Source: Catenulispora sp. EB89 (GTDB taxonomy: Bacteria; Actinomycetota; Actinomycetes; Streptomycetales; Catenulisporaceae). Taken from it: a DNA stretch of 64,000 nt. The translations under genes and the position numbers were made by a program. The notes beneath the pieces are model-generated. The model saw only the letters and a list, made by a program, of their open reading frames with translations, was not told where the DNA came from and ran no database searches. The first letter of the stretch is position 1, and every line of letters starts with the position of its first letter. Positions 8,930-17,257 of the stretch are shown piece after piece. The stretch covers positions 518,484 through 582,483 of the forward strand of contig NZ_JBGCCU010000004.1 in assembly GCF_041261445.1 (NCBI RefSeq). The letters run 5' to 3'.

Positions 8930-9907
8930 TCATGCGGCGCTTTCCTCACGAGCCCGCGCCGCCGCGACCAGCCTCGTCAACAGCGCCGTCGCAACCTGCG
9001 GCCGCTCCATCGGCAGCATGTGCCCGGTCCCCGGGACCACCGTCAGCCGCGCGCCGGGGATCGCCTCGGCCATCCGCCGCGAGTGCCCCACCGGCGTCAG
9101 CCGGTCCCGCGCCGAGGCCAGGACCTCGACCTCGGTACCGCCGAGGTTCTTCAGCGCGTCCCGCTTGTCGTGGGTCATCAACGCCGGGAAGAAGCCGGCC
9201 AGCGTCGCGCTGGGACACGTCTTGATGATCTCGTTGCACTCCACGATCGCCGCGCGCGGCGCCTTGCGTCCGAACAGCAGCCAGCGCGTCTGCGCCACCG
9301 CGAGCCGCGAGCCGGTGGACTGCTTCGCGCGGACCGCGTCGGCCTTGCCCGGCCTGGCCGCGATCTTCCGCAGGGTCCTGATGATCGAGTTCCGCACCGG
9401 CTTGGCGACCACCTCGGGGAACCCGAGCGTGAGCCGCGAGAGGCCGCCGCTGGAGGTGTTCGTGAGCAGCACGCCGGCCACCCGGCCGCCGGTGGCGAAC
9501 AGCTCGGGGCGCTGATCGGCCAGCGCCATGACGGTCATGCCGCCCATCGAGTGCCCGGCGAGCACGACCGGACCGGTCGGCACCAGCTGGTCCAGCACCG
9601 CGGCCAGGTCCCGGCCGAGCTGGTCCACCGACGGCCCCGGCCCGAAGCGTTCGGCGTCGGCGCCGGAGACGCCCGACGGCCACGCACCGCCCTGCGTCGA
9701 CGACCCGTGGCCGCGCTGGTCGTACCTCAGGATCCGGACGTCGCCGGCTTCGGCGAGGGCTGCGGCCTGAGCACGCCAGGCCTGGAGAGACAGCGTCCAG
9801 CCGTGCGCCAGCACGAGCGTGACCGGCGCGCCGGCGGCGCCGTCCTCCTCGACGTGCAGTTCGGCGCCGTCGAAGGCGATGACGGTGTGGAATCGCGGAT
9901 CGGCCAT
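8930..9907 (-). CDS. Alpha/beta hydrolase
   Basis: A 325-residue serine hydrolase of the alpha/beta fold. Visible features are the oxyanion-hole motif HGW (VLAHGWTLS), the nucleophile elbow GHSMGG, an acid in the SARDRLTPVGH region, and the catalytic histidine in PGTGHMLPMERP. No signal peptide is present, so it is cytosolic. It is divergent from a TetR-type regulator (10027-10650) across 119 bp that contain two palindromes, so it is probably the regulator's target. The substrate cannot be told; esterase, lactonase or haloperoxidase-like activities are all possible. Confidence 0.88.
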   Translation of the reverse strand: MADPRFHTVIAFDGAELHVEEDGAAGAPVTLVLAHGWTLSLQAWRAQAAALAEAGDVRILRYDQRGHGSSTQGGAWPSGVSGADAERFGPGPSVDQLGRDLAAVLDQLVPTGPVVLAGHSMGGMTVMALADQRPELFATGGRVAGVLLTNTSSGGLSRLTLGFPEVVAKPVRNSIIRTLRKIAARPGKADAVRAKQSTGSRLAVAQTRWLLFGRKAPRAAIVECNEIIKTCPSATLAGFFPALMTHDKRDALKNLGGTEVEVLASARDRLTPVGHSRRMAEAIPGARLTVVPGTGHMLPMERPQVATALLTRLVAAARAREESAA

Positions 9908-9971
9908 GCTTCCCAGCCCCTGTTCCTGCTCGTACTGCTCGGGTCCTGCTCAGTCCCTGCTCGACGGCACC

Positions 9972-9998
9972 CTACCGGCGGGTAGCTTACTGAGAGTA
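9972..9998. promoter_or_regulatory. Candidate TetR operator: two adjacent palindromes
   Basis: CTACC-N4-GGTAG at 9972-9985 and TACT-GAG-AGTA at 9988-9998 are perfect inverted repeats placed two bases apart in the divergent promoter between the hydrolase and the TetR-type gene. Their position fits autoregulation plus control of the hydrolase. No binding evidence is available from sequence. Confidence 0.45.
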
Positions 9999-10026
9999 GG
10001 AAAGGAAGTCGATAGAGTTCGCTGCC

Positions 10027-10650
10027 ATGACCGACGCCCCGCGCCGCAAGCGCGTGCCCCGCGCCGAGCGCGAGCAGCAGATCCTGGCCGCAGCCGAGGA
10101 GGTCTTCGCCGAGCGCGGGTTCCAGAACACGTCGATGGACGAGGTGTCGCTGCGCGTCGGGGTCTCCAAGCCGATGCTCTACGAGTACTTCACGTCGAAG
10201 GAAGGGCTCCTGCTCGCCTGTGTGGCGCGGATCCGCGCGGACCTGCACTCCGCGACGATCGACGCCGTCTCCGCCGCCGAGCCGGACGGCCCGCGCGCCG
10301 TCCTGGAAGCCGGCCTGGAGGCCTACTTCGACTTCGCCGACCGCCACGGCCGGGCCTGGGCGGTGCTGCTCAACGAGTCGGTGATCGTCGCGGGCCCCGC
10401 CGAGGAGGCGATCGAGGCGATCCGCGGCCAGCAGACGCAGCTGCTGGAGGACGTCATCGGGCGCTGGCTGCCCGCGGCGTCCCCGGCGCGGGTCTCGATC
10501 CTGGCGCACGGCCTGGTCGGCGCCAGCGAACGGGTGGCGCGCTGGCGGCTGCGCGACGGGGCGGGGATCGGGCCGCGGGAGACGGCGGTGCTGCTGGCCG
10601 ACGCGTTCTGGCCGGGCTTCGCCGAGGTCGAGGCGACGGCGAAATCATGA
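10027..10650 (+). CDS. TetR family transcriptional regulator
   Basis: A 207-residue TetR-type repressor. The N-terminal DNA-binding domain is clear at residues 15-60: ILAAAEEVFAERGFQNTSMD, then VSLRVGVSKPMLYEYFTSKE. The rest is the variable ligand-binding and dimerisation domain. The ATG at 10027 is preceded by no strong ribosome-binding site. Because it is divergent from the alpha/beta hydrolase and palindromes lie between, it most likely represses itself and the hydrolase. The ligand is unknown. Confidence 0.92.
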   Translation: MTDAPRRKRVPRAEREQQILAAAEEVFAERGFQNTSMDEVSLRVGVSKPMLYEYFTSKEGLLLACVARIRADLHSATIDAVSAAEPDGPRAVLEAGLEAYFDFADRHGRAWAVLLNESVIVAGPAEEAIEAIRGQQTQLLEDVIGRWLPAASPARVSILAHGLVGASERVARWRLRDGAGIGPRETAVLLADAFWPGFAEVEATAKS

Positions 10651-10776
10651 GGCGCACAAAAGCCGCATAATGCTCATCCAGTACAGCCGGGCTTGTCCCG
10701 CAAAACCAGGCGAGGCTAACCTGCACGCCGGTCCCCACCCTCAGGACCGTCCCCGGCCACGAATCAAGGTGCTGCC

Positions 10777-11643
10777 ATGTCCTCGTCCCAGATCGCCTTG
10801 CTCGGCGCGATCGCCGGCTTCACGATCTACCTCGGCCTGCCGCTCGGCCGGCTGCGCGCCCCGCTGCCCCGGCTGCGCGCGCTGCTGAACGCGGTCGCCA
10901 TCGGGATCCTGCTGTTCCTGCTGTTCGACGTCCTCAGCCACGCCTGGGCGCCGGTCGACTCCGCGCTCAGCGACAAGCCGCACCGGGTCGGGGACGCCGT
11001 CGGCTACGGCCTGCTGATGGCCGCTTGCATCGGGGTCGCGTTCCTGGGGCTGACGCGCTTCGACCGCTGGGTCGCCAAGCACGCGGCGCGCGGTCCGGGT
11101 GCGGCCTCCGCCGCGGAGCTCGGGGGCGGAAGCGGGGGCGGGAGCAGCGCGGGCAGCGGGGACGGGACTCGCCGCAGGCTGATCTCCCGGCTGGCGAGCC
11201 TGCCGATGCTGATCGCCATCGGCATCGGCCTGCACAACTTCGCCGAGGGCCTGGCGATCGGGAACTCGGCCGCCGACGGCGAGATCAGCCTGGCCGTGAT
11301 GCTGATCGTCGGCTTCGGGCTGCACAACGCCACCGAGGGCTTCGGGATCGTGGCCCCGATGGCCGCGGTCGGCGAGCGGCCGTCGTGGCGCTATCTGGGG
11401 CTGCTCGGACTGATCGGCGGCGGGCCGACCTTCGCCGGGACGCTGGTCGGCGAGCAGTTCACCTCGACGCCGACCGCGGTCGCGTTCCTGGCGCTGGCCG
11501 CCGGATCGATCCTGTACGTGATCATCGAGCTGCTGGCGGTGGCGCGGCGGACCGGGCTGAAGGAGCTGACCTCGTACGGGATCATGATCGGGCTGGTCGC
11601 CGGGTTCCTGACCGACGCGATCGTGACACTCGGCGGCGCGTGA
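10777..11643 (+). CDS. ZIP family metal transporter
   Basis: A 288-residue membrane protein of the ZIP family, which imports divalent metals such as zinc into the cytosol. There are about eight hydrophobic segments. The conserved helix-IV motif appears as GLHNFAEGLAIG and a second HNxxEG copy as GFGLHNATEGFGI. The loop between helices III and IV (about residues 105-135) is Gly/Ser-rich rather than the usual His-rich metal-binding loop. It follows the TetR-type gene on the same strand after 126 bp and may be independently transcribed. The exact metal cannot be told. Confidence 0.88.
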   Translation: MSSSQIALLGAIAGFTIYLGLPLGRLRAPLPRLRALLNAVAIGILLFLLFDVLSHAWAPVDSALSDKPHRVGDAVGYGLLMAACIGVAFLGLTRFDRWVAKHAARGPGAASAAELGGGSGGGSSAGSGDGTRRRLISRLASLPMLIAIGIGLHNFAEGLAIGNSAADGEISLAVMLIVGFGLHNATEGFGIVAPMAAVGERPSWRYLGLLGLIGGGPTFAGTLVGEQFTSTPTAVAFLALAAGSILYVIIELLAVARRTGLKELTSYGIMIGLVAGFLTDAIVTLGGA

Positions 11644-11692
11644 GCGTACGCCCTGCGTGACGGGGCGAACACCGCGGGAGAGCCTTTCGTCC

Positions 11693-11708
11693 GAAAGGTG
11701 AACTCCGG
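11693..11708. other. Short stem-loop CCTTTCG-TC-CGAAAGG
   Basis: A perfect 7-bp inverted repeat with a 2-nt loop, between the ZIP transporter stop (11643) and the DUF4262 start (11730). It could be a weak terminator or a binding site; there is no U-tract. Confidence 0.3.
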
Positions 11709-11729
11709 GCGTCCTGGATAGGTACTCTC

Positions 11730-12452
11730 ATGCACTCATCGCATATCGTGAACATCATGGCGGAGAGTCCTGGCCACGGCGGTCCTGCGGAACCGACGGG
11801 CGAACACGAAGACCGGCGTCGCGTGACGGCCGACATCCCGCCGTGCCACTGCGTGATCTGCGACAGCGAGAACGCGGTCAGCCACACCCTCACCGCGGCC
11901 GAGAACGAGGCGTTCGCCGACGACGATCCGGCCGACGACGAGGAAGAAGACGCGGTCCGCGCGCTGGTGCCCGGCTGGTTCGGCGAGGCGGCCGCGCACG
12001 TGCGGCGCACCGGCTGGACCTCGATCGGCATCATGCCCGGCACCCGCACCCCCGGATGGGCGTTCTCGGTGGGGCTGTGGCACAGCTACCGCGCCCCCGA
12101 GGTGTCGCTGTTCGGCCTGCTGCTGCCGGACATGCAGCAGCGCGTGAACCGGGCCGGGCGGCTGATCCGCGACAACAAGCCGTTCGGGCTCGACATCGAG
12201 ATCGACGGGATCCTGGACGCGCAGCCGGTGGTCGCCAAGCGCGTGCACCCCGGGTGGTACCCGACGCTGTTCGGGTTCGCCGTCGGGTTCTACCGCGGGG
12301 CCGTTCCGCCGTTCGTGCAGCTGGTCTGGCCGGACAGCCACGGGCTGTTCCCGTGGCAGCCCGGCTGCGGCCTGCGGTGCCGGACGGTGCAGCCGCAGCT
12401 GTGGCTGCCACCGGAGCTGCACCCCGACGGCCCCTGGCAGAACCCGCGCTGA
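11730..12452 (+). CDS. DUF4262 domain protein
   Basis: A 240-residue protein. After an acidic, disordered N-terminal part (residues 1-75, with a CHCVIC motif near residue 40), the DUF4262 domain spans about residues 85-230: GWTSIGIMPGTRTPGWAFSV, LWHSYRAPEVSLFGLLLPDM and FAVGFYRGAVPPFVQLVWPD. The function of DUF4262 is unknown. The start is uncertain: ATG at 11730 or 11757 are both possible, and neither has a strong ribosome-binding site. It converges on the SCO6745-like gene with a 16-bp gap. Confidence 0.8.
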   Translation: MHSSHIVNIMAESPGHGGPAEPTGEHEDRRRVTADIPPCHCVICDSENAVSHTLTAAENEAFADDDPADDEEEDAVRALVPGWFGEAAAHVRRTGWTSIGIMPGTRTPGWAFSVGLWHSYRAPEVSLFGLLLPDMQQRVNRAGRLIRDNKPFGLDIEIDGILDAQPVVAKRVHPGWYPTLFGFAVGFYRGAVPPFVQLVWPDSHGLFPWQPGCGLRCRTVQPQLWLPPELHPDGPWQNPR

Positions 12453-12468
12453 GGAGCGTGGTTCAGGT

Positions 12469-13347
12469 TCAGGACCGCGTTTCGGCGCCGTCCCGAACCT
12501 CCTTGGTCTCCTTCGCCGCCAGCGCGTTCGCCACGCCGCCGCCGCTGGCCATGTAGGCGGCCCGGGACAGCAGCGCGAGCAGCCGCTCGGCAGCCTCCTG
12601 GGTCAGCCCGCGGTAGGCCCGCGACGCCAGCTCGTCGGTGATCTCCTCGGCCTGCTCCCGGAACAGGCGCGTGGCGTCGTCCGGCTGGGGGTACGGCGCC
12701 GGCCACCGGAAGAACTTCGCCCCGGCCTCGCCGAGCGACCCGGCGACGATCGCCTCCAGCGGGTCCAGCCCGGCCATCTGCACGGCCGTGATGTGCAGCC
12801 CGCCGCGCTGCTCGCGCATCACCATCGCCCAGTGCACCACCCGGTGCCGGGCCGAGGCCGGCTCCGGCATCGCGCCCCAGGCCGCGGCCAGCGGGGACAG
12901 GCCGGTCTCGGAGGTGGTGGCGATCTCGCGTAGCATGTCGGCCAGCTCGTGCGCCTCGTCCTCGGGGAGCGCGGCCAGGAACTCGTCGGCCCACATGCGC
13001 TGCACGTCGCGGTAGCGGTCCACGACGCGGTCCAGCGGCGGACTCTGCTTCGGGTCGCGGGCCGTCTCCCAGCTCTGCACCGCCAGCTCGGTCGGGAAGA
13101 ACCCGACGACCGCGTGCACCACCTCCGGGGCGACCGGCCCGAGGACCCCGACCCGGCCGCCGAAGTAGAACGGCCAGCCCTTCATCCCCAGGTCCTTGGC
13201 GGCGGTGCGGGCCGCCTGGGAGGACATGTAGTCGCCGCCGAGGGTGTAGAGCGCACCCTTGGCCTCGACCGCGGTGCTCAGAGCCAGCTCGCGGATCTGT
13301 GCCGGACCAGAAAGCGGTGCCGGATCGATAGTCGGATCAGCCGTCAT
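12469..13347 (-). CDS. SCO6745 family protein
   Basis: A 292-residue, largely helical protein resembling the SCO6745 family of actinobacteria, recalled from features such as the N-terminal LYTLGGDYMSSQAARTAAKD, WPFYFGGRVGVLGPV and the mid-protein HWAMVMREQRGGLH. The family has no proven biochemical role; a winged-helix-like N-terminal fold has been proposed. I chose the ATG at 13345-13347 because GGGAG lies 12 bases upstream; the frame runs on to 13452 without a better start. It is transcribed away from the chaplin gene. Confidence 0.72.
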   Translation of the reverse strand: MTADPTIDPAPLSGPAQIRELALSTAVEAKGALYTLGGDYMSSQAARTAAKDLGMKGWPFYFGGRVGVLGPVAPEVVHAVVGFFPTELAVQSWETARDPKQSPPLDRVVDRYRDVQRMWADEFLAALPEDEAHELADMLREIATTSETGLSPLAAAWGAMPEPASARHRVVHWAMVMREQRGGLHITAVQMAGLDPLEAIVAGSLGEAGAKFFRWPAPYPQPDDATRLFREQAEEITDELASRAYRGLTQEAAERLLALLSRAAYMASGGGVANALAAKETKEVRDGAETRS

Positions 13348-13572
13348 GGGGCCCGATTCTCCCGCTCGGCCGCACGAGCTTACAAACCGCCTCGCACGAA
13401 TGCTCGGACAGCCGGTCCGACCTGCGCGTTGTCCGGCAACCGCGCAATACATCGCACAGAACGACTATTCATCCGCACGGACCACACCGGCGTGACGCGG
13501 CGGAGCCAGGGGCGTTTGTCGCGGTGACGGGCCTTGTCGGCCCGGACCCCCCTGAGAAGAATGAGGACTGGC

Positions 13573-15594
13573 ATGCACGACGTGACCAAGCGCGGACTCG
13601 CGCTCGCGGTCGCGACCGGCGGCCTGCTGATCACTGGAGCCGCGCCCGCGGTCTCGGCGGTTTCGACCCACCCCGAGAACCCCGAGCACGCCGGGAAGAA
13701 GAGTCAGTCGACGGGCGACTCTTCACACCACGCGGCCATCCCGGTCAGCGCGCCGAAGGTCAAGCAGTACACCGGGCGGCACAAGGCCCCCGAGCCGCAC
13801 GCCGCCGCGCCGCACCACACGGCCGCGTCGCACGTTCCGACATCGCACACCCCGACATCACACACTCCGGCGTCGCACGCTTCGCACGCCCCGGCGTCGC
13901 CGCACCACCCGGAGTCGCACCACGCTCCGGCCCCGCACCACGACGCCCCGGCGCACCACGCCACGGCTCCGCACCACACGGCGGCACCCCACCACAGCGC
14001 CGCTCCGCACCACACAGCGGCCCCGCACCACCCCGCGGCTCCCCACCACCCCGCCGCGCCGCACCACCCCGGGACGGCCCCGCACGGCGCCCCGGTGTCC
14101 CAGGCCGCCGGAGCCACCGCGCACTGGCCGGCCCACCCCGGCGGCGACCGCCCCGAGGCCCTGGCGGCCGAGGCGGAGTCCGCCGACCTCGGCGGCGGCG
14201 GCTTCCTGGCCGGCAACACCGTCGAGGTGCCGATCGACGCCCCGGTCAACGTCTGCGGCGTGGTCGCGACCGTGCTGGGCGGCGGCGACAGTGCCGCCGA
14301 CGAGCACTGCGTCAACGGCCCGGACACCGCCGGCGGGCCGAGCAGCTCGGCGGCCGCGGTGGCGGCCGGGAACCCGGGCGCGCTGTCGGACAACGTCGTG
14401 CAGATCCCGGTCTCGCTCCCGACGAACATCTGCGGCGACACCGCGACCGTGGTCGGCGGGCACGACTCGGCCGAGGACATCCTGTGCGCCAACCGGGGCG
14501 GCGAGTCCTCCTCGACCGCCCGGGCCGTGGCGGCCTCCTCCCCCGGCCTGGTGAGCGGGAACGTGGTCCAGGTCCCGGTCGACGCGCCGCTGAACGTCTG
14601 CGGGATCACCGCGAACGTGGTCGCGGTCTACGACACCGCCGCCGGCACCACCTGCGTCAACGGCGGCGAGCACGGTGACCACGGCGACCACGGCAGGTAC
14701 GACGGCTACGCCCCGATGCGCGCGCGCTCGGCGGACGCCCCCGGCATGCCGCAGCAGACCGCGGGCTCCGGCGCGAGCGCCGTGACCGCGAACTCCTCCG
14801 GCGCGGTCACCGGCAACATCGTGCAGGTGCCGATCGAGGCCCCGATCGACGCCTGCGGCGACTCGGTGAGCGTGGTCGGCGTGTTCAACTCCGCGCTGGA
14901 CAACCACTGCGTGAACCACACCGCCGGCGGCGCGGCCGCCAACGGCCGGGCCGTCGGCAACAACGGCCTGGCCACCGGCAACGTCGCGCAGCTGCCGATC
15001 GACATCCCGACCGAGGTCTGCGGCGTGGTGGCCGCGGTCGGCGGGTACCACGACACGGCCGAGGGCAACAGCTGCGTGAACACCGGCGCGCCGACGACGA
15101 CGTCGAGCGCCGGCACCACCGGCGAGACCGGGATCGTCACCGGCACCGTCGCGCAGGGCAGCGTCAACGCGCCGGTCGAGGTCTGCGGCACCACCGTGGG
15201 CGTGGGCATCGTGAACAGCGGGACCGAGGACACGAGCTGTGTCACCGGGCCGCCGTGCCCGCCGCCCCCGCCGTGCAACTGCGCCCCGCCGCCGGTGTTC
15301 CCGCCTCCGCCGCCGTTCTACCCGCCGCCGCCTCCGCCGCCGGTGTTCCCCCCGCCGCCTCCGCCGCCGCCGGTCTTCCCGCCGCCGCCCCCGCCCCCGC
15401 CGGTCACGCCGCCGGGGCACCACCATCACCACCACGAGCACCTGCACCGGCACCATCACCACCACGAAGAGGTCGGCCAGCTGCCGCACACCGGCACGGA
15501 CGTCCTCGACTACGCGGGGATCGGCGCCGGAGCCATGGTGCTCGGCGCCGGGGCGCTGATCGCCGCCCGGCGCAAGTCCGGCTCGGCGGGCTAG
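13573..15594 (+). CDS. Six-chaplin, His/Pro-rich, sortase-anchored surface protein
   Basis: A 673-residue secreted surface protein. Residues 1-29 are a signal peptide (cleavage after AVSA). Residues about 60-190 are a His/Pro/Ala-rich spacer built from APHH-type repeats. Six chaplin domains follow (about residues 208-560), each with a GNxVQVPxxxPxxVCG start and a closing Cys-Val-Asn; their nucleotide spans are about 14197-14325, 14364-14495, 14535-14665, 14790-14920, 14958-15085 and 15121-15250. A poly-proline tract and a His cluster (HHHHHHEHLHRHHHHH) lead to an LPHTG sorting motif (codon for Leu at 15481), a transmembrane helix and an Arg-rich tail. Chaplins form amyloid-like hydrophobic coats on aerial hyphae and spores. 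Known long chaplins have two domains. The ATG at 13573 has GAGG at good spacing. Confidence 0.93.
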   Translation: MHDVTKRGLALAVATGGLLITGAAPAVSAVSTHPENPEHAGKKSQSTGDSSHHAAIPVSAPKVKQYTGRHKAPEPHAAAPHHTAASHVPTSHTPTSHTPASHASHAPASPHHPESHHAPAPHHDAPAHHATAPHHTAAPHHSAAPHHTAAPHHPAAPHHPAAPHHPGTAPHGAPVSQAAGATAHWPAHPGGDRPEALAAEAESADLGGGGFLAGNTVEVPIDAPVNVCGVVATVLGGGDSAADEHCVNGPDTAGGPSSSAAAVAAGNPGALSDNVVQIPVSLPTNICGDTATVVGGHDSAEDILCANRGGESSSTARAVAASSPGLVSGNVVQVPVDAPLNVCGITANVVAVYDTAAGTTCVNGGEHGDHGDHGRYDGYAPMRARSADAPGMPQQTAGSGASAVTANSSGAVTGNIVQVPIEAPIDACGDSVSVVGVFNSALDNHCVNHTAGGAAANGRAVGNNGLATGNVAQLPIDIPTEVCGVVAAVGGYHDTAEGNSCVNTGAPTTTSSAGTTGETGIVTGTVAQGSVNAPVEVCGTTVGVGIVNSGTEDTSCVTGPPCPPPPPCNCAPPPVFPPPPPFYPPPPPPPVFPPPPPPPPVFPPPPPPPPVTPPGHHHHHHEHLHRHHHHHEEVGQLPHTGTDVLDYAGIGAGAMVLGAGALIAARRKSGSAG

Positions 15595-15663
15595 CGGAAC
15601 GGCGCGTCTGATCGCGGCAGATCGCGCCGGATCCGTTATCGCCTCATCGCGTCATCGCGTCAC

Positions 15664-15705
15664 AACGGAGCGGGGCCCCTGGGATTCCAGGGGCCCCGCT
15701 CCGTT
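15664..15705. terminator. Strong bidirectional terminator, 19-bp perfect stem
   Basis: A 19-bp perfect inverted repeat (15664-15682 and 15687-15705) with a GATT tetraloop lies between the chaplin gene and a convergent gene, so it can serve both. Confidence 0.9.
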
Positions 15706-15740
15706 CCGTTGTCATCGCGTGCTGACGCGGTCCGCCGAGG

Positions 15741-16217
15741 TCACACCTTCCCGGACAACACCGCCCCCAGGTAGCCGTCGACGTCACCGTCGGCCTTGGT
15801 CCCCAGCATGGTCCGGGTCCAGGCCCGCCGCTCGTGGTCGATCACCGCGAGCTCCCACACGCAGCCGGCCTGCCGGGAAGGCGCCCGCGCGATGTCCGCC
15901 GGCTCGGAGAACCGGGCCGAGTAGGCGGCCGTCGACAACAAGCACCCATACGACCACCACCCGACCACGTACGAGTAGGCGTTCGTCGACCGGTGCGCGA
16001 TCACGAATCCGACCCCGTACCGCCCGCCCCCGACGCCGGGCCGGGGTAACGCCTCCACGGCGGCCTTGCGCGCGCCCTCCCGCGCCGCCTCCTCGAGGTC
16101 GCCGCCGGGCGTCGCGGACAGCCCGTGGAGCTTCACCCGCCAGTCGTCGATCTCGAGCAGGCCGAGCGGCCGCACCCGCCGGGGGGTATACGGCACCGCT
16201 CCGAGTGGCTCTGTCAT
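15741..16217 (-). CDS. Conserved hypothetical protein
   Basis: A 158-residue protein that I do not recognise by function. It is cytosolic by appearance (no signal peptide or membrane helix). Notable segments are LGLLEIDDWRVKLHGLSATP near the N-terminus and YGVGFVIAHRSTNAYSYVVG plus WWSYGCLLSTAAYS in the middle, which look like a folded beta-rich domain. The coding frame has normal actinobacterial codon use. The start is ambiguous between ATG at 16215-16217 and GTG at 16233-16235, neither with an ideal ribosome-binding site. It is convergent with the chaplin gene and separated from it by a strong terminator. Confidence 0.7.
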   Translation of the reverse strand: MTEPLGAVPYTPRRVRPLGLLEIDDWRVKLHGLSATPGGDLEEAAREGARKAAVEALPRPGVGGGRYGVGFVIAHRSTNAYSYVVGWWSYGCLLSTAAYSARFSEPADIARAPSRQAGCVWELAVIDHERRAWTRTMLGTKADGDVDGYLGAVLSGKV

Positions 16218-16349
16218 GAGGCAGGATGCTGGCACACCTCGGGAATCGACTCAATGCCCTGCGCCAGCTTTCACCCGGTGCGGGGTGGCGCCGGGTGTTC
16301 GCCACAGCGGTCCGGGGTCCGGACCGCACGGGACCGAATAGCGGACTGC

Positions 16350-16907
16350 TCACCCCATCAGGGCTTCGACCAGCCATTCCACCATCGCGCCGAGCCAGTG
16401 GTACATGACCACTATCTCGTAGCGGTCGTCCCGCTCGTCGATGCGGTCGAAGGGGTTGTCGTCGTCGTCCTCGATCTCCAGCCAGACCGCGAGCACCAGG
16501 CGGATGTCGTTGACCGCGCCGAGCCAGGACCGGGCCTGCTCGGCCGCCAGCGCCAGCTCCTCGCCGGGCTGGTAGTCCCGCAGCGAGTCCAGCACCTGGC
16601 GGGCCGTGGCACGCTTGCCCTCGCGCAGGTCGGGCTCGGTCAGCCGGCGGAACTCGCTGGCCTCGTCGGCGTCGCCCTCGTAGGCGTCCGGGAACAGCCG
16701 CGCCAGCGCCGGGTTGTCCGGCTTCTTCACCGGACCGTCGGCGATGCCCAGGGCGGCGGCCAGCGAGTCCGGCTCCTCGCCCAGCGGGTCCTCCTCGTCC
16801 AGCAGCGCGAGCTGCCCGGCGAGCAGGAAGCGCAGGACGTCGGTCTGACCGTCGGTGAACGCACCGACGATCCGACCGGAGCGGTCGGCCTGGAAAGGCT
16901 GGAGCAC
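16350..16907 (-). CDS. DUF2017 family protein
   Basis: A 185-residue acidic cytosolic protein of the DUF2017 family, known for lying next to clpS in actinobacteria. The conserved C-terminal part includes NPALARLFPDAYEGDADEAS, EFRRLTEPDLREGKRATARQ and WLGAVNDIRLVLAVWLEIED. It follows clpS on the same strand with a 23-bp gap, so the two are almost certainly cotranscribed. I chose the GTG at 16905-16907, which gives an LQPFQADRSGR start and has GGGGAT upstream; the frame is open further upstream inside clpS. Its function is unknown; linkage suggests a role with ClpS-mediated protein degradation. Confidence 0.82.
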   Translation of the reverse strand: MLQPFQADRSGRIVGAFTDGQTDVLRFLLAGQLALLDEEDPLGEEPDSLAAALGIADGPVKKPDNPALARLFPDAYEGDADEASEFRRLTEPDLREGKRATARQVLDSLRDYQPGEELALAAEQARSWLGAVNDIRLVLAVWLEIEDDDDNPFDRIDERDDRYEIVVMYHWLGAMVEWLVEALMG

Positions 16908-16930
16908 GTGCGGATCCCCGATCTGGTCGT

Positions 16931-17233
16931 TCAGCCGTCCTGGCGCTGCACGGTCGCCCACAAGCCGTAGCCGTGCATCGCGGCCACGTCCTTCTCCATC
17001 TGCTCGCGGCCGCCGCTGGACACTATCGCCTTGCCGAGGTTGTGCACCTCCCGCATCAACCGCTCGGCCTTGCCCTTGCTGTAACCGAAGTAGGTCATGA
17101 ACACGTAGGTGACATAACTCATCAGGTTCACAGGGTCGTTCCAGACCACGGTGACCCACACCGGGTCCTGCACCGGAGCCGCCCGGGTCTCCTCCGTGGC
17201 CTCCGGAACGACCTCCACCGGCGCGACACTCAT
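16931..17233 (-). CDS. clpS: ATP-dependent Clp protease adaptor ClpS
   Basis: A 100-residue adaptor that delivers N-degron substrates to the ClpAP/ClpCP protease. The core starts at [20 protein letters not shown], containing the NDP motif that binds N-terminal destabilising residues, and continues through [20 protein letters not shown] to the C-terminal helix. The first 25 residues are a disordered extension that engages the unfoldase. ATG at 17231-17233 has GGTGGG directly before it. It leads a two-gene unit with the DUF2017 gene and is divergent from pncB by 24 bp, the usual actinobacterial arrangement. Confidence 0.95.
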   Translation of the reverse strand: MSVAPVEVVPEATEETRAAPVQDPVWVTVVWNDPVNLMSYVTYVFMTYFGYSKGKAERLMREVHNLGKAIVSSGGREQMEKDVAAMHGYGLWATVQRQDG

Positions 17234-17257
17234 CCCACCAGACTACGCTGATAGATC

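Noticed and set aside
13573..15594. The His/Pro repeats as evidence of a frameshifted collagen-like gene
   Set aside because: The frame is open throughout with a signal peptide, six matching chaplin domains and a sorting signal in the same frame, so it is one intact protein.
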